Below, piece by piece: positions 18,468-28,019 of a stretch of DNA of 64,000 bases. The stretch lies in the NCBI GenBank assembly GCA_900549855.1, contig URPS01000007.1, positions 1 to 64,000 of the forward strand, read 5' to 3'. The notes under the pieces are model-generated. The model did not search any database. It worked only from the letters and a program-made list of their open reading frames with translations, and had not been told where the DNA came from. The stretch comes from an uncultured bacterium. Its GTDB lineage: Bacteria; Cyanobacteriota; Vampirovibrionia; Gastranaerophilales; Gastranaerophilaceae. The position numbers were made by a program, and so were the translations under genes. Position 1 is the stretch's first letter; every line of letters starts with the position of its first letter.

Positions 18468-21275
18468 TTAACCTTCTGTTACTGCTTCATAACAATCAGA
18501 ACAGATAGTTTCGTGACCTGCGTGTTCGCCAAGTTTTCTGTATTTCCAGCAACGTTCGCATTTTTCACCTTCTGCTTTTACAACCCAAACTGTAATTCCA
18601 TTTTCTGTATATTCATTTAATACATCAGACGGAGCTACATCTGCCACATAAGCTTGAGAAGTGATAAATATATCAGCAAGGTCTTTTTCGTTAGCCTTAA
18701 GAACATCTGCATTTTCTGATTTAACATAAACACCAACTTCTAATGAGCTTCCGATTTTCTTTTCAGCTCTAAGTGGTTCTATCGCTCTTGTTACAACTTC
18801 TCTCGTTTTCAAGATTTTTGTAAAATCTTCTTCTAATTGAGCATTTTCCCACTCTTTATTTACTTTAACCCAATCTGCAAGAAGTACGCTTTCTAAGCCG
18901 CCACGTTGCATTTCCGGAGTATTTCTCCAAATATCCTCAGCTTGGTGAGGCATTACAGGAGTTAAAATTCTTACCAACACTTGCAATGTTTCATAAAGAA
19001 CTGTTTGACAAGCTCTTCTTGAAAGTGATTTTTTGCCTGCTGTATACAATCTGTCTTTTACGATATCAAGATAAAATGAGCTTAAATCCACTGCAGCAAA
19101 ATTTTGCAAGCATTGGAAATATTTGTAAAATTCATAATTGTCAAATGCAACAGTTACTTCTTCTACAACCTTGTTCAATTTATGCAAAGCAAATTTGTCA
19201 ATCGGTTTCAAATCTTCATACTTTACGTAATCTTTTGCAGGGTCGAAATCAAATATGTTACCCAACAAGAACCTTGCGGTGTTTCTTGTTTTCTTAAAGA
19301 TTTCTGCAAGTTGTTTTATAATATTGTCACCAATTTTTGTATCGTTTCTGTAATCAACTGATGCAGCCCAAAGTCTTAGGATATCAGCACCATAGTTTTT
19401 AATAATATCATCAGGTCTGATGTAATTGCCTAAAGATTTAGACATTTTTCTTCCGTCTTCTCCGAATACAAAACCGTGTGTAAGGACTGATTTATAAGGT
19501 GCTTTACCTTGCACAGCCATAGATGTTAATAAAGAAGATTGGAACCATCCTCTGTGTTGGTCAGAACCTTCCAAATACATATCAACAGGAGTGTGACCTA
19601 ATTCTTCAGAACGTTTTTCTACAACAGCTTTCCAAGTTACACCTGAATCAAACCAAACATCCATAATATCATTTTCTTTTTTAATGTGTTTTTTACCACA
19701 TTTAGGGCATACAAAACCTTCAGGTAACAATTCTTCAACAGTATGTTTAACCCAAGCATCAGAGCTTTCTTTTTCAAACATTTTTGCTACATGTTCGATT
19801 GTTTCATCTGTAACAATAACCTCTCCGCAATCTTCACAATAGAATACAGGGATTGGCACACCCCAAGCTCTTTGACGAGAAATACACCAATCGGTACGGC
19901 TTGCAACCATGTTAGAAATTCTCGCTTCGCCGCTAGCAGGAATCCATTTGATATCCTTAATTGCTGCTAAGGTTTCATCACGGAATTTATCAACTTTTAC
20001 AAACCATTGAGGAGTTGCTCTGTAGATTACAGGGTTTTTACATCTCCAGCAATGAGGGTAAGAGTGGTTAATATCAGCAGCAGCTAATAATGCACCACAA
20101 TTTTGAAGTTTTTCAATAACGATTTTTCCGCCTTTATAGTAAGGAATACCTTCTAAATCTTTGTCACCAACAATTTCTGTCCAGATACCTTTGCTATCTA
20201 GAGGTGAAAATACTTCTATACCGTATTTACAACCCACTTCATAGTCTTCAAGACCGTGTCCGGGAGCTGTGTGAACAGAACCGGTACCGGCATCAAGTGT
20301 AACGTGTTCGCCTAAAATAATAGGTGATTTTCTATCGTATAATGGGTGTTTTGTATTTAATAATTCTAAATCAGCACCTTTAACAGAACCAATAACCTTG
20401 ATATCTTTTTCTTCCCAAGAAACACCTTCCAAGAAGTGACCAAGAAGTTCTTGAGCAACAACATAAACATCATTGTTGTACGTAAAGAAAGTGTATTCAA
20501 ATCTAGGGTGCATACTGATTGCCATGTTTGATGGAATTGTCCAAGGAGTTGTTGTCCAAATTACAGCATAAACATTATCATTCGGTAAATCAACTAACTG
20601 CTTAATTTTATTTACCGCTTCATTATCAAACTTAAATCTTACGTAGATAGAAGTTGATGTATGGTCTGCATATTCAACTTCAGCTTCTGCTAAAGCAGTT
20701 TCGCAAGAAGCACACCAATAAACAGGTTTAAGCCCTTTTTCAATGTAACCTTTTTTGAACATTTCGCCAAAAACACGAACTTGTTCTGCTTCAAATTCCG
20801 GATTAATAGTCAAATATGGATGTTCCCAATCACCCCAAACACCTAAACGCTTGAATTCTGACTCTTGACCTTTCAAACTGTTCCAAGCAAATTCTCTGCA
20901 TTTTTCTCTAAGTTCCGCAGGAGTTAACGCACTTCTTCCGCCTTTGATGTTTTTAACAACCTTATTTTCAATTGGAAGTCCATGTCCATCATATCCTGGA
21001 ACGTAAGGTGCATAGTAACCTGACATAGATTTATATTTAATCAAAATATCTTTAAGAATTTTGTTTAAAGCAGTACCAACGTGAATTTTTTCAGAGCTTA
21101 AATATGGAGGACCATCGTGCAAAATAAATTTGTTTGCTTTATCTCTTTGCGCAATGTTTTTTTCATAAATTTTATTTTCTTCCCAAAATTTTTGTGTTTC
21201 AGGTTCTTTTTTTGTAGCGTTCGCTCTCATTTCCAAAGTTGTCTTTGGCAAATTCAACGTTTCTTTGTATTCCAT
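18468..21275 (-). CDS. ileS: Isoleucine-tRNA ligase
   Basis: A 935-residue class I aminoacyl-tRNA synthetase that charges tRNA-Ile. The nucleotide-binding PPYLSSEKIHVGTALNK (HIGH-equivalent) is near residue 56, the editing domain contains TTTPWTIPSNMAI near 240, the KMSKS loop is GRKMSKSLGNYI near 606, and the C-terminal zinc module is CERCWKYR...CSDC. Length and order are those of bacterial IleS. The ATG follows AGAGG. Monocistronic, with its own terminator. Confidence 0.97.
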   Translation of the reverse strand: MEYKETLNLPKTTLEMRANATKKEPETQKFWEENKIYEKNIAQRDKANKFILHDGPPYLSSEKIHVGTALNKILKDILIKYKSMSGYYAPYVPGYDGHGLPIENKVVKNIKGGRSALTPAELREKCREFAWNSLKGQESEFKRLGVWGDWEHPYLTINPEFEAEQVRVFGEMFKKGYIEKGLKPVYWCASCETALAEAEVEYADHTSTSIYVRFKFDNEAVNKIKQLVDLPNDNVYAVIWTTTPWTIPSNMAISMHPRFEYTFFTYNNDVYVVAQELLGHFLEGVSWEEKDIKVIGSVKGADLELLNTKHPLYDRKSPIILGEHVTLDAGTGSVHTAPGHGLEDYEVGCKYGIEVFSPLDSKGIWTEIVGDKDLEGIPYYKGGKIVIEKLQNCGALLAAADINHSYPHCWRCKNPVIYRATPQWFVKVDKFRDETLAAIKDIKWIPASGEARISNMVASRTDWCISRQRAWGVPIPVFYCEDCGEVIVTDETIEHVAKMFEKESSDAWVKHTVEELLPEGFVCPKCGKKHIKKENDIMDVWFDSGVTWKAVVEKRSEELGHTPVDMYLEGSDQHRGWFQSSLLTSMAVQGKAPYKSVLTHGFVFGEDGRKMSKSLGNYIRPDDIIKNYGADILRLWAASVDYRNDTKIGDNIIKQLAEIFKKTRNTARFLLGNIFDFDPAKDYVKYEDLKPIDKFALHKLNKVVEEVTVAFDNYEFYKYFQCLQNFAAVDLSSFYLDIVKDRLYTAGKKSLSRRACQTVLYETLQVLVRILTPVMPHQAEDIWRNTPEMQRGGLESVLLADWVKVNKEWENAQLEEDFTKILKTREVVTRAIEPLRAEKKIGSSLEVGVYVKSENADVLKANEKDLADIFITSQAYVADVAPSDVLNEYTENGITVWVVKAEGEKCERCWKYRKLGEHAGHETICSDCYEAVTEG

Positions 21276-21363
21276 CTTTTATACCTCTTGTGTGTTTATT
21301 TTTCAGCTTGATAATAAGATATCATAAACAAAATTTGGTATAAAGAGTTTTTTATTTATACAG

Positions 21364-22689
21364 TTAAGCTTCAACTTTTTCTGCACTAAAATCGTGTTGA
21401 AAGCTAACATTGCTGTTAATTTTAGTTAGTGTGTTGGTTTTAAGATTTCTTAGTTTAATAAAATCAGCCATTTTATTATAATCAAAAGCATTTTCCCATC
21501 TTGCAATTACAATTGTTGCAATGCAGTTCCCGATTAGATTAACAGTAGTTCTGCCCATATCAAGGATTTGATCAATACCTAAAAGTACTGCAACACCAAC
21601 AATTGGGATATTGAAACTTGTTAGAGTTCCAGCTAAAACTATTATTGATGCTCTTGGTACACCTGCAACACCTTTGCTGGTAAGCATTAGAGCAAACATA
21701 ATTACAAGCTGCTGTTCAAATGTTAAATGTATACCAACCAATTGCGTAGAGAATAGCACCGCCATTGCAAGATATAATGTTGAACCATCAAGGTTAAATG
21801 TATATCCCGTTGGCATTACAAAACCTACAATTGATTTTGGAACACCAAACTTTTCCATAATGGACATTGCTTTTGGTAACGCTGCTTCGGAACTTGCAGT
21901 TGTAAATGTAAGCAGAGCCGGTTCTTGAATCGCTCTAATCACGGCACGAGCTGAAACTCCTACTAGTTTGCAAGCAATTATTAATACAAGTGCCACAAAT
22001 ACGATTAATGCCGTATATAAAGATATAATTATTTTCCCGTAGTTGAATAAAATAGAAATGCCGTTAGAACCAACAGTGTAAGCAATTGCGCCAAAAATAC
22101 CGATAGGAGCAAATAACATAACGTATTCAGTAAATTTAAACATTATAGATGCTACGGAATTGAGAATGTCAACGACAGGCTGTGCTTTTTTTCCTACGGC
22201 GCAAATTGCCAATGCAAAAAATATGCAGAATACCACAATTTGAAGTAAATTTCCTTCTGCCATAGCTTGGAAAATACTTGTAGGACAAAGGCTTAAAAGT
22301 AAGTCACCAAAAGAATTATGATGCGTTGTAGATGCCATTTGCACAATTCTTGTTAAACCTGTTTGGTCGGAGGCAATATTCCCCATTCCGATTCCCGGCT
22401 TGAATAGGTTTGCAAAACCTAAACCTATAAATAGCGCAATCGTTGTAACGATTTCAAAATATGCAAGTGTTTTGATACCTAATCGCCCAAGGCTTTTGAC
22501 GTCGCCGTGTCCTGCAATTCCGACAACAAGTGTTGCGAATAAAAGAGGGGCGATAATCATCTTAATCATTCTTAAAAAGATTTCAGCAAGCACATGAGTT
22601 TTTATTGCAAAAGCTGGGAATACCCATCCCACAAGTATGCCTAAGACAAGTGCTATAAATATTGCTATAGTTAACTTTGATTGCTTCAA
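21364..22689 (-). CDS. Dicarboxylate/amino acid:cation symporter (DAACS family)
   Basis: A 441-residue inner-membrane transporter of the glutamate/dicarboxylate family (GltP/GltT/DctA). There are several hydrophobic helices, the conserved re-entrant loop with TTASSEAALPKAM near residue 275, the GYTFNLDGSTLY motif of TM7 near 303 and GVAGVPRASIIVL of HP2 near 346. It imports glutamate, aspartate or C4-dicarboxylates with Na+ or H+. The start codon is TTG, preceded by GAGGG at good spacing; an ATG start would lose TM1. Confidence 0.92.
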   Translation of the reverse strand: MKQSKLTIAIFIALVLGILVGWVFPAFAIKTHVLAEIFLRMIKMIIAPLLFATLVVGIAGHGDVKSLGRLGIKTLAYFEIVTTIALFIGLGFANLFKPGIGMGNIASDQTGLTRIVQMASTTHHNSFGDLLLSLCPTSIFQAMAEGNLLQIVVFCIFFALAICAVGKKAQPVVDILNSVASIMFKFTEYVMLFAPIGIFGAIAYTVGSNGISILFNYGKIIISLYTALIVFVALVLIIACKLVGVSARAVIRAIQEPALLTFTTASSEAALPKAMSIMEKFGVPKSIVGFVMPTGYTFNLDGSTLYLAMAVLFSTQLVGIHLTFEQQLVIMFALMLTSKGVAGVPRASIIVLAGTLTSFNIPIVGVAVLLGIDQILDMGRTTVNLIGNCIATIVIARWENAFDYNKMADFIKLRNLKTNTLTKINSNVSFQHDFSAEKVEA

Positions 22690-22784
22690 AATCTTTTCCC
22701 TCTTTATTTAGGCACACTTCCGCCTATCTAAAAGTAAATTGTATAATAAAAAGATGGATTTGCAAACTTTTGAAATTGAAAATT

Positions 22785-22935
22785 GAAAGTTGAAAGTGGG
22801 AAGTTTTTTTTAAAAAAGCCCGTATTGTACTTTGTTTGAATGACAATAATTTTATATAAATACGCATAAATGAACTTTTTTGAAATTGTAAATTTTTATA
22901 AACAACTTTCAAATTTCCACTTTCCACTTTCAACT
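22785..22935. repeat. Imperfect inverted low-complexity repeat
   Basis: GAAAGTTGAAAGTGGGAAG near 22785-22803 is nearly the reverse complement of CTTTCCACTTTCAACTC near 22919-22935. Both lie in a purine-biased stretch between the symporter and the rpsL promoter. The short reading frame across it (22724-22966, minus) is low-complexity and not taken as a gene. Confidence 0.45.
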
Positions 22936-22995
22936 CTTCACCTACAACCAACGAAATATAAGACAAGCTTTCCTTAACACTTCTTCATTCAAACA

Positions 22996-23024
22996 TTGAC
23001 ACCTACTCATGTTCGTCCTAAAAT
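22996..23024 (+). promoter_or_regulatory. Sigma-70 promoter of the rpsL-rpsG operon
   Basis: TTGACA at 22996-23001 and TAAAAT at 23019-23024 are separated by exactly 17 bases. It gives a leader of about 115 bases. Confidence 0.7.
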
Positions 23025-23072
23025 TAGGGTACTCTAGTCGAAATTTCTGCCGGATTTGACGGCTCGGAGTTA

Positions 23073-23111
23073 AATTGAAAGGTTGGAGTTCTTAGGAATT
23101 TTCTTTCAATT
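23073..23111 (+). promoter_or_regulatory. Leader hairpin before rpsL
   Basis: AATTGAAAG pairs with CTTTCAATT across a 21-base loop in the untranslated leader. The position would suit autoregulation by a ribosomal protein, but no binding site is recognised. Confidence 0.4.
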
Positions 23112-23147
23112 AAAAAGCGAAAAATAAAGGTAAAAGGAGAAAAAGTT

Positions 23148-23531
23148 ATGCCTACTATGAACCAGCTTGTGCGTTCAGAACGTAAAAAGCTAAAAGACAA
23201 AACCAAATCACCGGCTCTTATGGAATGTCCACAAAGACGCGGTGTTTGTACAAGGGTTTACACAACAACCCCTAAAAAACCAAACTCAGCTTTGAGAAAA
23301 GTTGCCAGAGTAAGACTTACTAACGGATTTGAAGTAACTTCTTATATTCCAGGTATCGGACACAACCTACAAGAACACAGTGTTGTTCTTATCAGAGGCG
23401 GAAGAGTTAAAGACCTTCCTGGTGTAAGATATCACATTGTACGTGGTACTTTAGATACAGCAGGTGTTGCTAACAGAACACAAAGCCGTTCTAAATATGG
23501 TGCTAAGAGAGCTAAAGGAGGTAAGAAATAA
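23148..23531 (+). CDS. rpsL: 30S ribosomal protein S12
   Basis: A 127-residue S12 with MPTMNQLVRSERK at the N-terminus and the conserved KKPNSALRK and GGRVKDLPGVRYH loops. Lysines at the positions where streptomycin-resistance changes arise (the KKPNS and GRVKDLPG loops) are wild type. AGGAG precedes the ATG. The last base of its stop overlaps the rpsG ATG. Confidence 0.98.
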   Translation: MPTMNQLVRSERKKLKDKTKSPALMECPQRRGVCTRVYTTTPKKPNSALRKVARVRLTNGFEVTSYIPGIGHNLQEHSVVLIRGGRVKDLPGVRYHIVRGTLDTAGVANRTQSRSKYGAKRAKGGKK

Positions 23532-24001
23532 TGTCTAGAAGATCTAAACCGGAAAGAAGAATTCCTTCAGCTGACCCTATTTATAACAGCGTAGATGTTT
23601 CAAAATTCATCAATAGAGTTATGAGACGTGGTAAAAAATCACTTGCTGAAAAAATATTCTACTCTACAATTTCTAAGGTAGAAGAAAGAACAAGTGAAAA
23701 GGGCTTGGAAATATTCCAAAAAGCTCTAACAAATGCAACTCCATTGTTGGAAGTTAAAGCAAGACGTATCGGTGGTTCTACTTACCAAGTGCCTATCGAC
23801 GTAAAACCTGACAGAGGTTTTGCACTTGCTTCTTCTTGGATTATTGCAGCTGCTAAAAACAGAGGCGGAAAATCATTCGTAGAAAAATTAACAAGCGAAT
23901 TGATTGATGCTTCAAATGGAAATGGTGCAGCATGCAAAAAACGTGAAGACACCCACAGAATGGCAGAAGCTAACAAAGCATTTGCTCATTACAGATATTA
24001 A
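23531..24001 (+). CDS. rpsG: 30S ribosomal protein S7
   Basis: A 156-residue S7 that nucleates the 30S head on 16S rRNA. It begins MSRRSKPERR and has the conserved KFINRVMRRGKKSLAE, RRIGGSTYQVP and KKREDTHRMAEANKAF blocks. Translationally coupled to rpsL by a TAATG overlap. A terminator follows within 25 bases, so fusA and tuf are not part of this transcript. Confidence 0.98.
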   Translation: MSRRSKPERRIPSADPIYNSVDVSKFINRVMRRGKKSLAEKIFYSTISKVEERTSEKGLEIFQKALTNATPLLEVKARRIGGSTYQVPIDVKPDRGFALASSWIIAAAKNRGGKSFVEKLTSELIDASNGNGAACKKREDTHRMAEANKAFAHYRY

Positions 24002-24023
24002 TATTTTGATTAATATATTCAAC

Positions 24024-24058
24024 AAAGGCGCCGAAAATTTCGGCGCCTTTGTTATTTT
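24024..24058 (+). terminator. Terminator of the rpsL-rpsG operon
   Basis: AAAGGCGCCG pairs with CGGCGCCTTT, followed by GTTATTTT. It closes the operon directly after S7. Confidence 0.9.
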
Positions 24059-24064
24059 AAAATA

Positions 24065-24087
24065 TTTGTCAGGCATTGCCTGACAAA
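24065..24087. other. Perfect hairpin between two terminators
   Basis: TTTGTCAGGC pairs with GCCTGACAAA around a 3-base loop. It may be a second terminator for either side. Confidence 0.5.
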
Positions 24088-24094
24088 AACAAAA

Positions 24095-24127
24095 AAAAAG
24101 AATGCGCCATTTTGACGCATTCTTTTT
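24095..24127 (-). terminator. Terminator of the phosphofructokinase gene
   Basis: AAAAAGAATGCG pairs with CGCATTCTTTTT. On the minus strand it ends in a T run, about 20 bases past the stop at 24147. Confidence 0.85.
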
Positions 24128-24146
24128 AAAATTCTAAAACAGAACC

Positions 24147-25826
24147 TTAAACCTTAGCTAAATTAGCTTCGCTTTCAAGTTGCAATGTTACTGTTGTAAT
24201 GTCGCAAACTGAAGAAGGTCCAAAGTATTGGATTGCTCCTGGGAACAAGTATCTGTCATTAAGAGCCCAATCTTCTCTGTTTTCTTCCAATTTCTTAAAT
24301 ACAGGTCCATCAAGTTCAACCAATGCTTTCTTGATAACAGGTTTCATTTCACCATGTCTTCTTTCCATATTCATCATCATTGTAAGAGGAACACCGCCTG
24401 CAATCCAATCGTTAGCAGGTTCTGTAAGATTTCTTACTGATGATAAGTAACCTGTCAAACCGAAGTTAATCAAAGCAAATGCGTTGAAACCTAATGAGTA
24501 GCAGTAATCAGCATCAAAGTTAGAAGGGAATGCACAACGTCCTTCGTAACCGAAGAAGTGTGATTGAGTAGAGAATTTACCGGAGTATTTACCTTCTTTT
24601 TTCAATCCTGCTAATTTTTCTTCAATCATAGAGATTAAAAGTTTTTCTGTTTCAATTTTTGATACTTGAACATTACCGTGAGGATCTCTGTCCATTAATA
24701 ATTGAGATTTGATTAATGCTGGTAAAGATTTGAATACAGAAGCATTTTCGCTAGATAAAGTATTTTCGATGATAGCGATTTTTTCTGCATCAGAACCAGA
24801 TGTGTATTTAGAATCTTTTTCCAATGTTGGCATAATGTCGTTCAAATTAGCAATCATTGTTTTTAATTCAGGAACGAATTCGATTAAGCCTTCAGGAATA
24901 ACAGCGATACCAAAGTTTTTGCCCATTTCAGAACGCTTAACAACGATATCTGTCATGTAATCAATAATTGAAGATAATGACATTTTCTTTTGTTCAACTT
25001 CTTCTGAAATTAAAGTGATGTTTGGTTGAGTTTGAAGTGCAGCTTCCAAAGCTACGTGAGAAGCACTTCTGCCCATGATTTTTACAAAGTGCCAATATTT
25101 TTTAGCAGAGTTCGCATCTCTTTCAATGTTACCGATTAATTCACCATAAGTTTTTGTAGCTGTATCAAAACCGAATGAAATTTCGATTTGTTCATTTTTC
25201 AAATCGCCATCGATTGTTTTAGGGCAACCGATAACTTGAATGTTTGCATTATGAGCAACGAACCATTCAGCTAATAAAGCTGCATTTGTATTAGAATCAT
25301 CACCACCGATGATTACAACTGCAGAAATGTTAAGCTTTTTGCAAACTTCCCAAGCAGATTGGAATTGTTCTTCTGTTTCCAATTTAGTTCTGCCTGAACC
25401 AATGATATCAAAACCACCGGTATTTCTGTAATCATTAATAAATTCATCGTTGAATTCAACATATTTCCCTTCAATAATACCGCTTGGTCCACCTAAGAAA
25501 CCATAAAGATTGTTAGCAGAGTTTGCTTGTTTTAAAGCGTCATAAAGACCTGCGATAACGTTATGTCCACCAGGAGCTTGACCGCCTGATAGGATAACAC
25601 CAACATTTCTAACATCACTGTGGTTAGATTCTGTTGAAGTTTGGAATGTTACAGTTGGTTTTCCGTAAGTATTTTTGAATAAAGCCTTGATTTCTTCTTG
25701 GTTAGCAACTGATTCTGTTGCAGAACCTTCTTGAGAAATAAGGTGATTGATACCATTAGCCAATGAAGCAGGAAGCTTTGGCTGGTATTTTAATCTTTCG
25801 ATTTGTAATGGTGATAAATTTGTCAT
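24147..25826 (-). CDS. pfp: Diphosphate-fructose-6-phosphate 1-phosphotransferase (PPi-PFK)
   Basis: A 559-residue glycolytic enzyme of the long PFP type. The phosphoryl-binding GGQAPGGHNVIAG is near residue 80, GGDDSNTNA near 178 and the catalytic PKTIDGDLKN near 207. The Asp in GGDDS, where ATP enzymes have Gly, indicates pyrophosphate as donor. The reaction is reversible and serves glycolysis and gluconeogenesis. AAAGGAAAC precedes the ATG. Confidence 0.92.
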   Translation of the reverse strand: MTNLSPLQIERLKYQPKLPASLANGINHLISQEGSATESVANQEEIKALFKNTYGKPTVTFQTSTESNHSDVRNVGVILSGGQAPGGHNVIAGLYDALKQANSANNLYGFLGGPSGIIEGKYVEFNDEFINDYRNTGGFDIIGSGRTKLETEEQFQSAWEVCKKLNISAVVIIGGDDSNTNAALLAEWFVAHNANIQVIGCPKTIDGDLKNEQIEISFGFDTATKTYGELIGNIERDANSAKKYWHFVKIMGRSASHVALEAALQTQPNITLISEEVEQKKMSLSSIIDYMTDIVVKRSEMGKNFGIAVIPEGLIEFVPELKTMIANLNDIMPTLEKDSKYTSGSDAEKIAIIENTLSSENASVFKSLPALIKSQLLMDRDPHGNVQVSKIETEKLLISMIEEKLAGLKKEGKYSGKFSTQSHFFGYEGRCAFPSNFDADYCYSLGFNAFALINFGLTGYLSSVRNLTEPANDWIAGGVPLTMMMNMERRHGEMKPVIKKALVELDGPVFKKLEENREDWALNDRYLFPGAIQYFGPSSVCDITTVTLQLESEANLAKV

Positions 25827-25932
25827 AAAAAGTTTCCTTTCTTCTTTTGCCTAAATTATACTATAAATACAGCGCTTAGCAAATTATATTTTTGCAAAAA
25901 ATTAATTTGAAGAAAGAATTATAACAAAAAGA

Positions 25933-26235
25933 TTATGGTTGAATTGCGCGTCCCCACATAATAACTCTGGTTGATGTACATTTGCCGATAGCAAGACCGT
26001 CAACATCAAATAAATAACATTCACTTGGATCTTGGTTCATGAATTTGGCTGGATTTTCAACAATTCTGCCATTCATATCATAAAGGTAATATACATTGTT
26101 CGCTTCGCCACGTTTACAAGTTCCAACTCTTTCACCTTGGTCATTGTGAATACGATATGCAATACCAATTGCATAAACCTGTGTAATTGTTGCTAGTAAA
26201 AAAGTTAATAGCGTAAAAACGAAGCATTTTTTCAT
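25933..26235 (-). CDS. Small exported protein of unknown function
   Basis: A 100-residue protein with a clear signal peptide (MKKCFVFTLLTFLLATITQVYA). The mature 78 residues contain two similar blocks, YRIHNDQGERVGTCKRG and YLFDVDGLAIGKCTS, each ending in Gly-x-Cys, around YLYDMNGRIVENP. The blocks resemble short YD-type beta repeats. The paired cysteines may form a disulfide. AAGGAG precedes the ATG. No known family. Confidence 0.6.
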   Translation of the reverse strand: MKKCFVFTLLTFLLATITQVYAIGIAYRIHNDQGERVGTCKRGEANNVYYLYDMNGRIVENPAKFMNQDPSECYLFDVDGLAIGKCTSTRVIMWGRAIQP

Positions 26236-26471
26236 AAATTCATATCTCCTTTATTATTGAACGATTTTAATAAATAAAAGTTCAATATTATCATTTTAAC
26301 ATAAATGATAGCTTGGAGAGAATAATTTTTTTTAAATTTAAAAGAAAAGAAACTTTTTTAAAATTTCCTCTTGCATTTTTTTTTTCAGCAGGTTATATTA
26401 GTTTATGTTGAAGCAGTTCAGGGAATTAAAACGGTAGCCGGAATTTGTAAGACAAAATGAAAATCAAATAT

Positions 26472-26549
26472 GGGAGCGTAGCTCAGTCTGGTTAGAGCGC
26501 ATGCCTGTCACGCATGAGGTCGCGAGTTCGAGCCTCGTCGTTCCCGCCA
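26472..26549 (+). tRNA. tRNA-Asp (GTC anticodon)
   Basis: A complete cloverleaf with acceptor GGGAGCG/CGTTCCC (one G-U), discriminator G and encoded CCA. The anticodon stem CATGC/GCATG encloses the loop CTGTCAC, giving anticodon GTC. The T-arm has GTTCGAG. Its 3' 45 bases are part of the left attachment repeat, so the island restored an intact gene on insertion. Confidence 0.96.
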
Positions 26550-26552
26550 TTT
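26505..26552 (+). repeat. attL, left 48-bp direct repeat
   Basis: From the anticodon loop of tRNA-Asp to three bases past CCA. It is identical to 62481-62528. The crossover lies somewhere within it. Confidence 0.92.
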
Positions 26553-26553
26553 T

Positions 26554-26580
26554 AAGAGGGTTTTAGATACCCTCTTTTTT
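26554..26580 (+). terminator. Terminator after tRNA-Asp (island copy)
   Basis: AAGAGGG pairs with CCCTCTT, followed by T6. It lies outside the 48-bp repeat, so it came with the island and replaces the original one now at 62534. Confidence 0.85.
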
Positions 26581-26692
26581 AATGCAATAAAAAACGTTCC
26601 AAAAACATTCCATTTTGGCATTTGTTTAAGATAGTTAATAATAAAAAAGTTGCCTACATTGAGGCAACTTGGGCAGGTTATTTTAGTAATTC

Positions 26693-28012
26693 TTAGGTTG
26701 CAAAAACTCTATTAAGTTCTTGTTTTACAAAATCAGAAGTATTATCAATGTCGATATAAATATCTTCTGTAATTGAAGCTCTTCCATGACGGAGCAGTTT
26801 TTGTATTACTTTAGTCGGCACTCCTTTCTTATGAAGTATAGTTGCACAAGAACCACGCAATTCATGAAATTTCATGAAGTTACGTTTACCAAATGCTACT
26901 TTTAATGCTCTTTGAAATCTTTGTTTAATAAAATCAACAGCAATTAAAGGTTTACCATATTTTGTAAAACACAAATCTTCTAGCACACCTCTATTCATTA
27001 GAGAAGCCCTATATTCCTTTAATTCCTCAATCAATACTGTAGGAACTGCAATTTTTGACCTAGAAGTTTCCGTTTTTAATCTATCTGTAATTAATATATC
27101 CTCTTCAGACAAATTAGGATTTTCTTCTAAGATTTTGAGTAAGTTTTTCTTAGTTATTCTTTGAATTTGGCGTTGAATATCAATCGTTTTAGCCTCAAAA
27201 TCAATATCACTCCATTTTAGTCCTAATACTTCTCCTTGACGCATTCCGGCATAAAAGCTACAAGCAATAATTGGTGCAGTGTAGTCATTAAACAGCATCT
27301 TAGCAACTTCAATTAAAAGTGCACCTTGTTCCATATTTATGCGAACATTTTCACGATTTTTCCTTTCCTTTTTAATATTAATTGCAGACAAAATGTTAAA
27401 AGGATTGGGCTGAATCGTAATATCGTTTTTTAATGCACAATTCCAAATTGCCTTAGCCTTTTTCAAAGTATTATTGTAAGAATACACAGGCATTTGCTTC
27501 TTTGCTTCAATTGCCCAGTTTTGAACAACTTGTTTGGTGATATCAACAACTTTCTTATCAGAAAAGAATTGAAGATAGTTTCTATATAATCCTTCTCCAG
27601 AAGTTATTGTATTCATTGAAAAGTTGTTTGCATCGGCGTATGTTACATAGGCTTTATATAGAGAATCAAATGTTATTTCGGTATTTTTTATACTTAGTGC
27701 AAGTTTTTTCTCATCTCTTAAATTAAGCAACTCTCTTCTTGCTTTTTCTGCTTTAGATTGGGTATCAAAATTCTCATATCTGCGTCGTTTATGATTTTCA
27801 TCATAGATAGTAAAACCATACTTAACTTTACCTGATTTTCTTGTTACTTGATAAAGTCCTTTAATTTTAGTATTGTTTTTAATTGAAACACCTTTTTTGA
27901 GTTTTATATTTTCAGTTTCCAAATCTTTAATAAGCTTTTCTTTTTTACTCAACTCTTGTTGCTGCTTGGTTAATTGTATAATCAATGCGTTTATTTGTTC
28001 TTGGTTATCCAT
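26693..28012 (-). CDS. Tyrosine integrase of the island
   Basis: A 439-residue site-specific recombinase. Residues 5-40 form a Gln/Lys/Glu-rich coiled coil, and 55-95 an Arm-type DNA-binding domain (KYGFTIYDENHKRRR). A core-binding SAM-like domain spans about 110-215. The catalytic domain has the first Arg in AGMRQGEVLGL, HELRGS, LLRHGR and the nucleophile Tyr in EDIYIDID near the end. It lies 140 bases inside attL, reading toward it, the usual place for an integrase that uses a tRNA 3' end. GGGAG precedes the ATG. Confidence 0.95.
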   Translation of the reverse strand: MDNQEQINALIIQLTKQQQELSKKEKLIKDLETENIKLKKGVSIKNNTKIKGLYQVTRKSGKVKYGFTIYDENHKRRRYENFDTQSKAEKARRELLNLRDEKKLALSIKNTEITFDSLYKAYVTYADANNFSMNTITSGEGLYRNYLQFFSDKKVVDITKQVVQNWAIEAKKQMPVYSYNNTLKKAKAIWNCALKNDITIQPNPFNILSAINIKKERKNRENVRINMEQGALLIEVAKMLFNDYTAPIIACSFYAGMRQGEVLGLKWSDIDFEAKTIDIQRQIQRITKKNLLKILEENPNLSEEDILITDRLKTETSRSKIAVPTVLIEELKEYRASLMNRGVLEDLCFTKYGKPLIAVDFIKQRFQRALKVAFGKRNFMKFHELRGSCATILHKKGVPTKVIQKLLRHGRASITEDIYIDIDNTSDFVKQELNRVFAT

Positions 28013-28019
28013 ACACTCC

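Noticed and set aside
18468..21275. Loss of the HIGH motif in IleS (HVGT)
   Set aside because: The final His of this motif varies in bacterial IleS, and the rest of the enzyme looks intact.
22724..22966. Minus-strand 80-codon frame as a gene
   Set aside because: Low-complexity repeat translation (LKVESGNLKV style) between the symporter and rpsL promoter, without a ribosome site or family.
23015..23040. GTCCT upstream of rpsL as a ninth copy of the shared promoter
   Set aside because: The bases after it do not match the TGNC part, no -10 lies 25 bases on, and a normal TTGACA-17-TAAAAT promoter explains the site.
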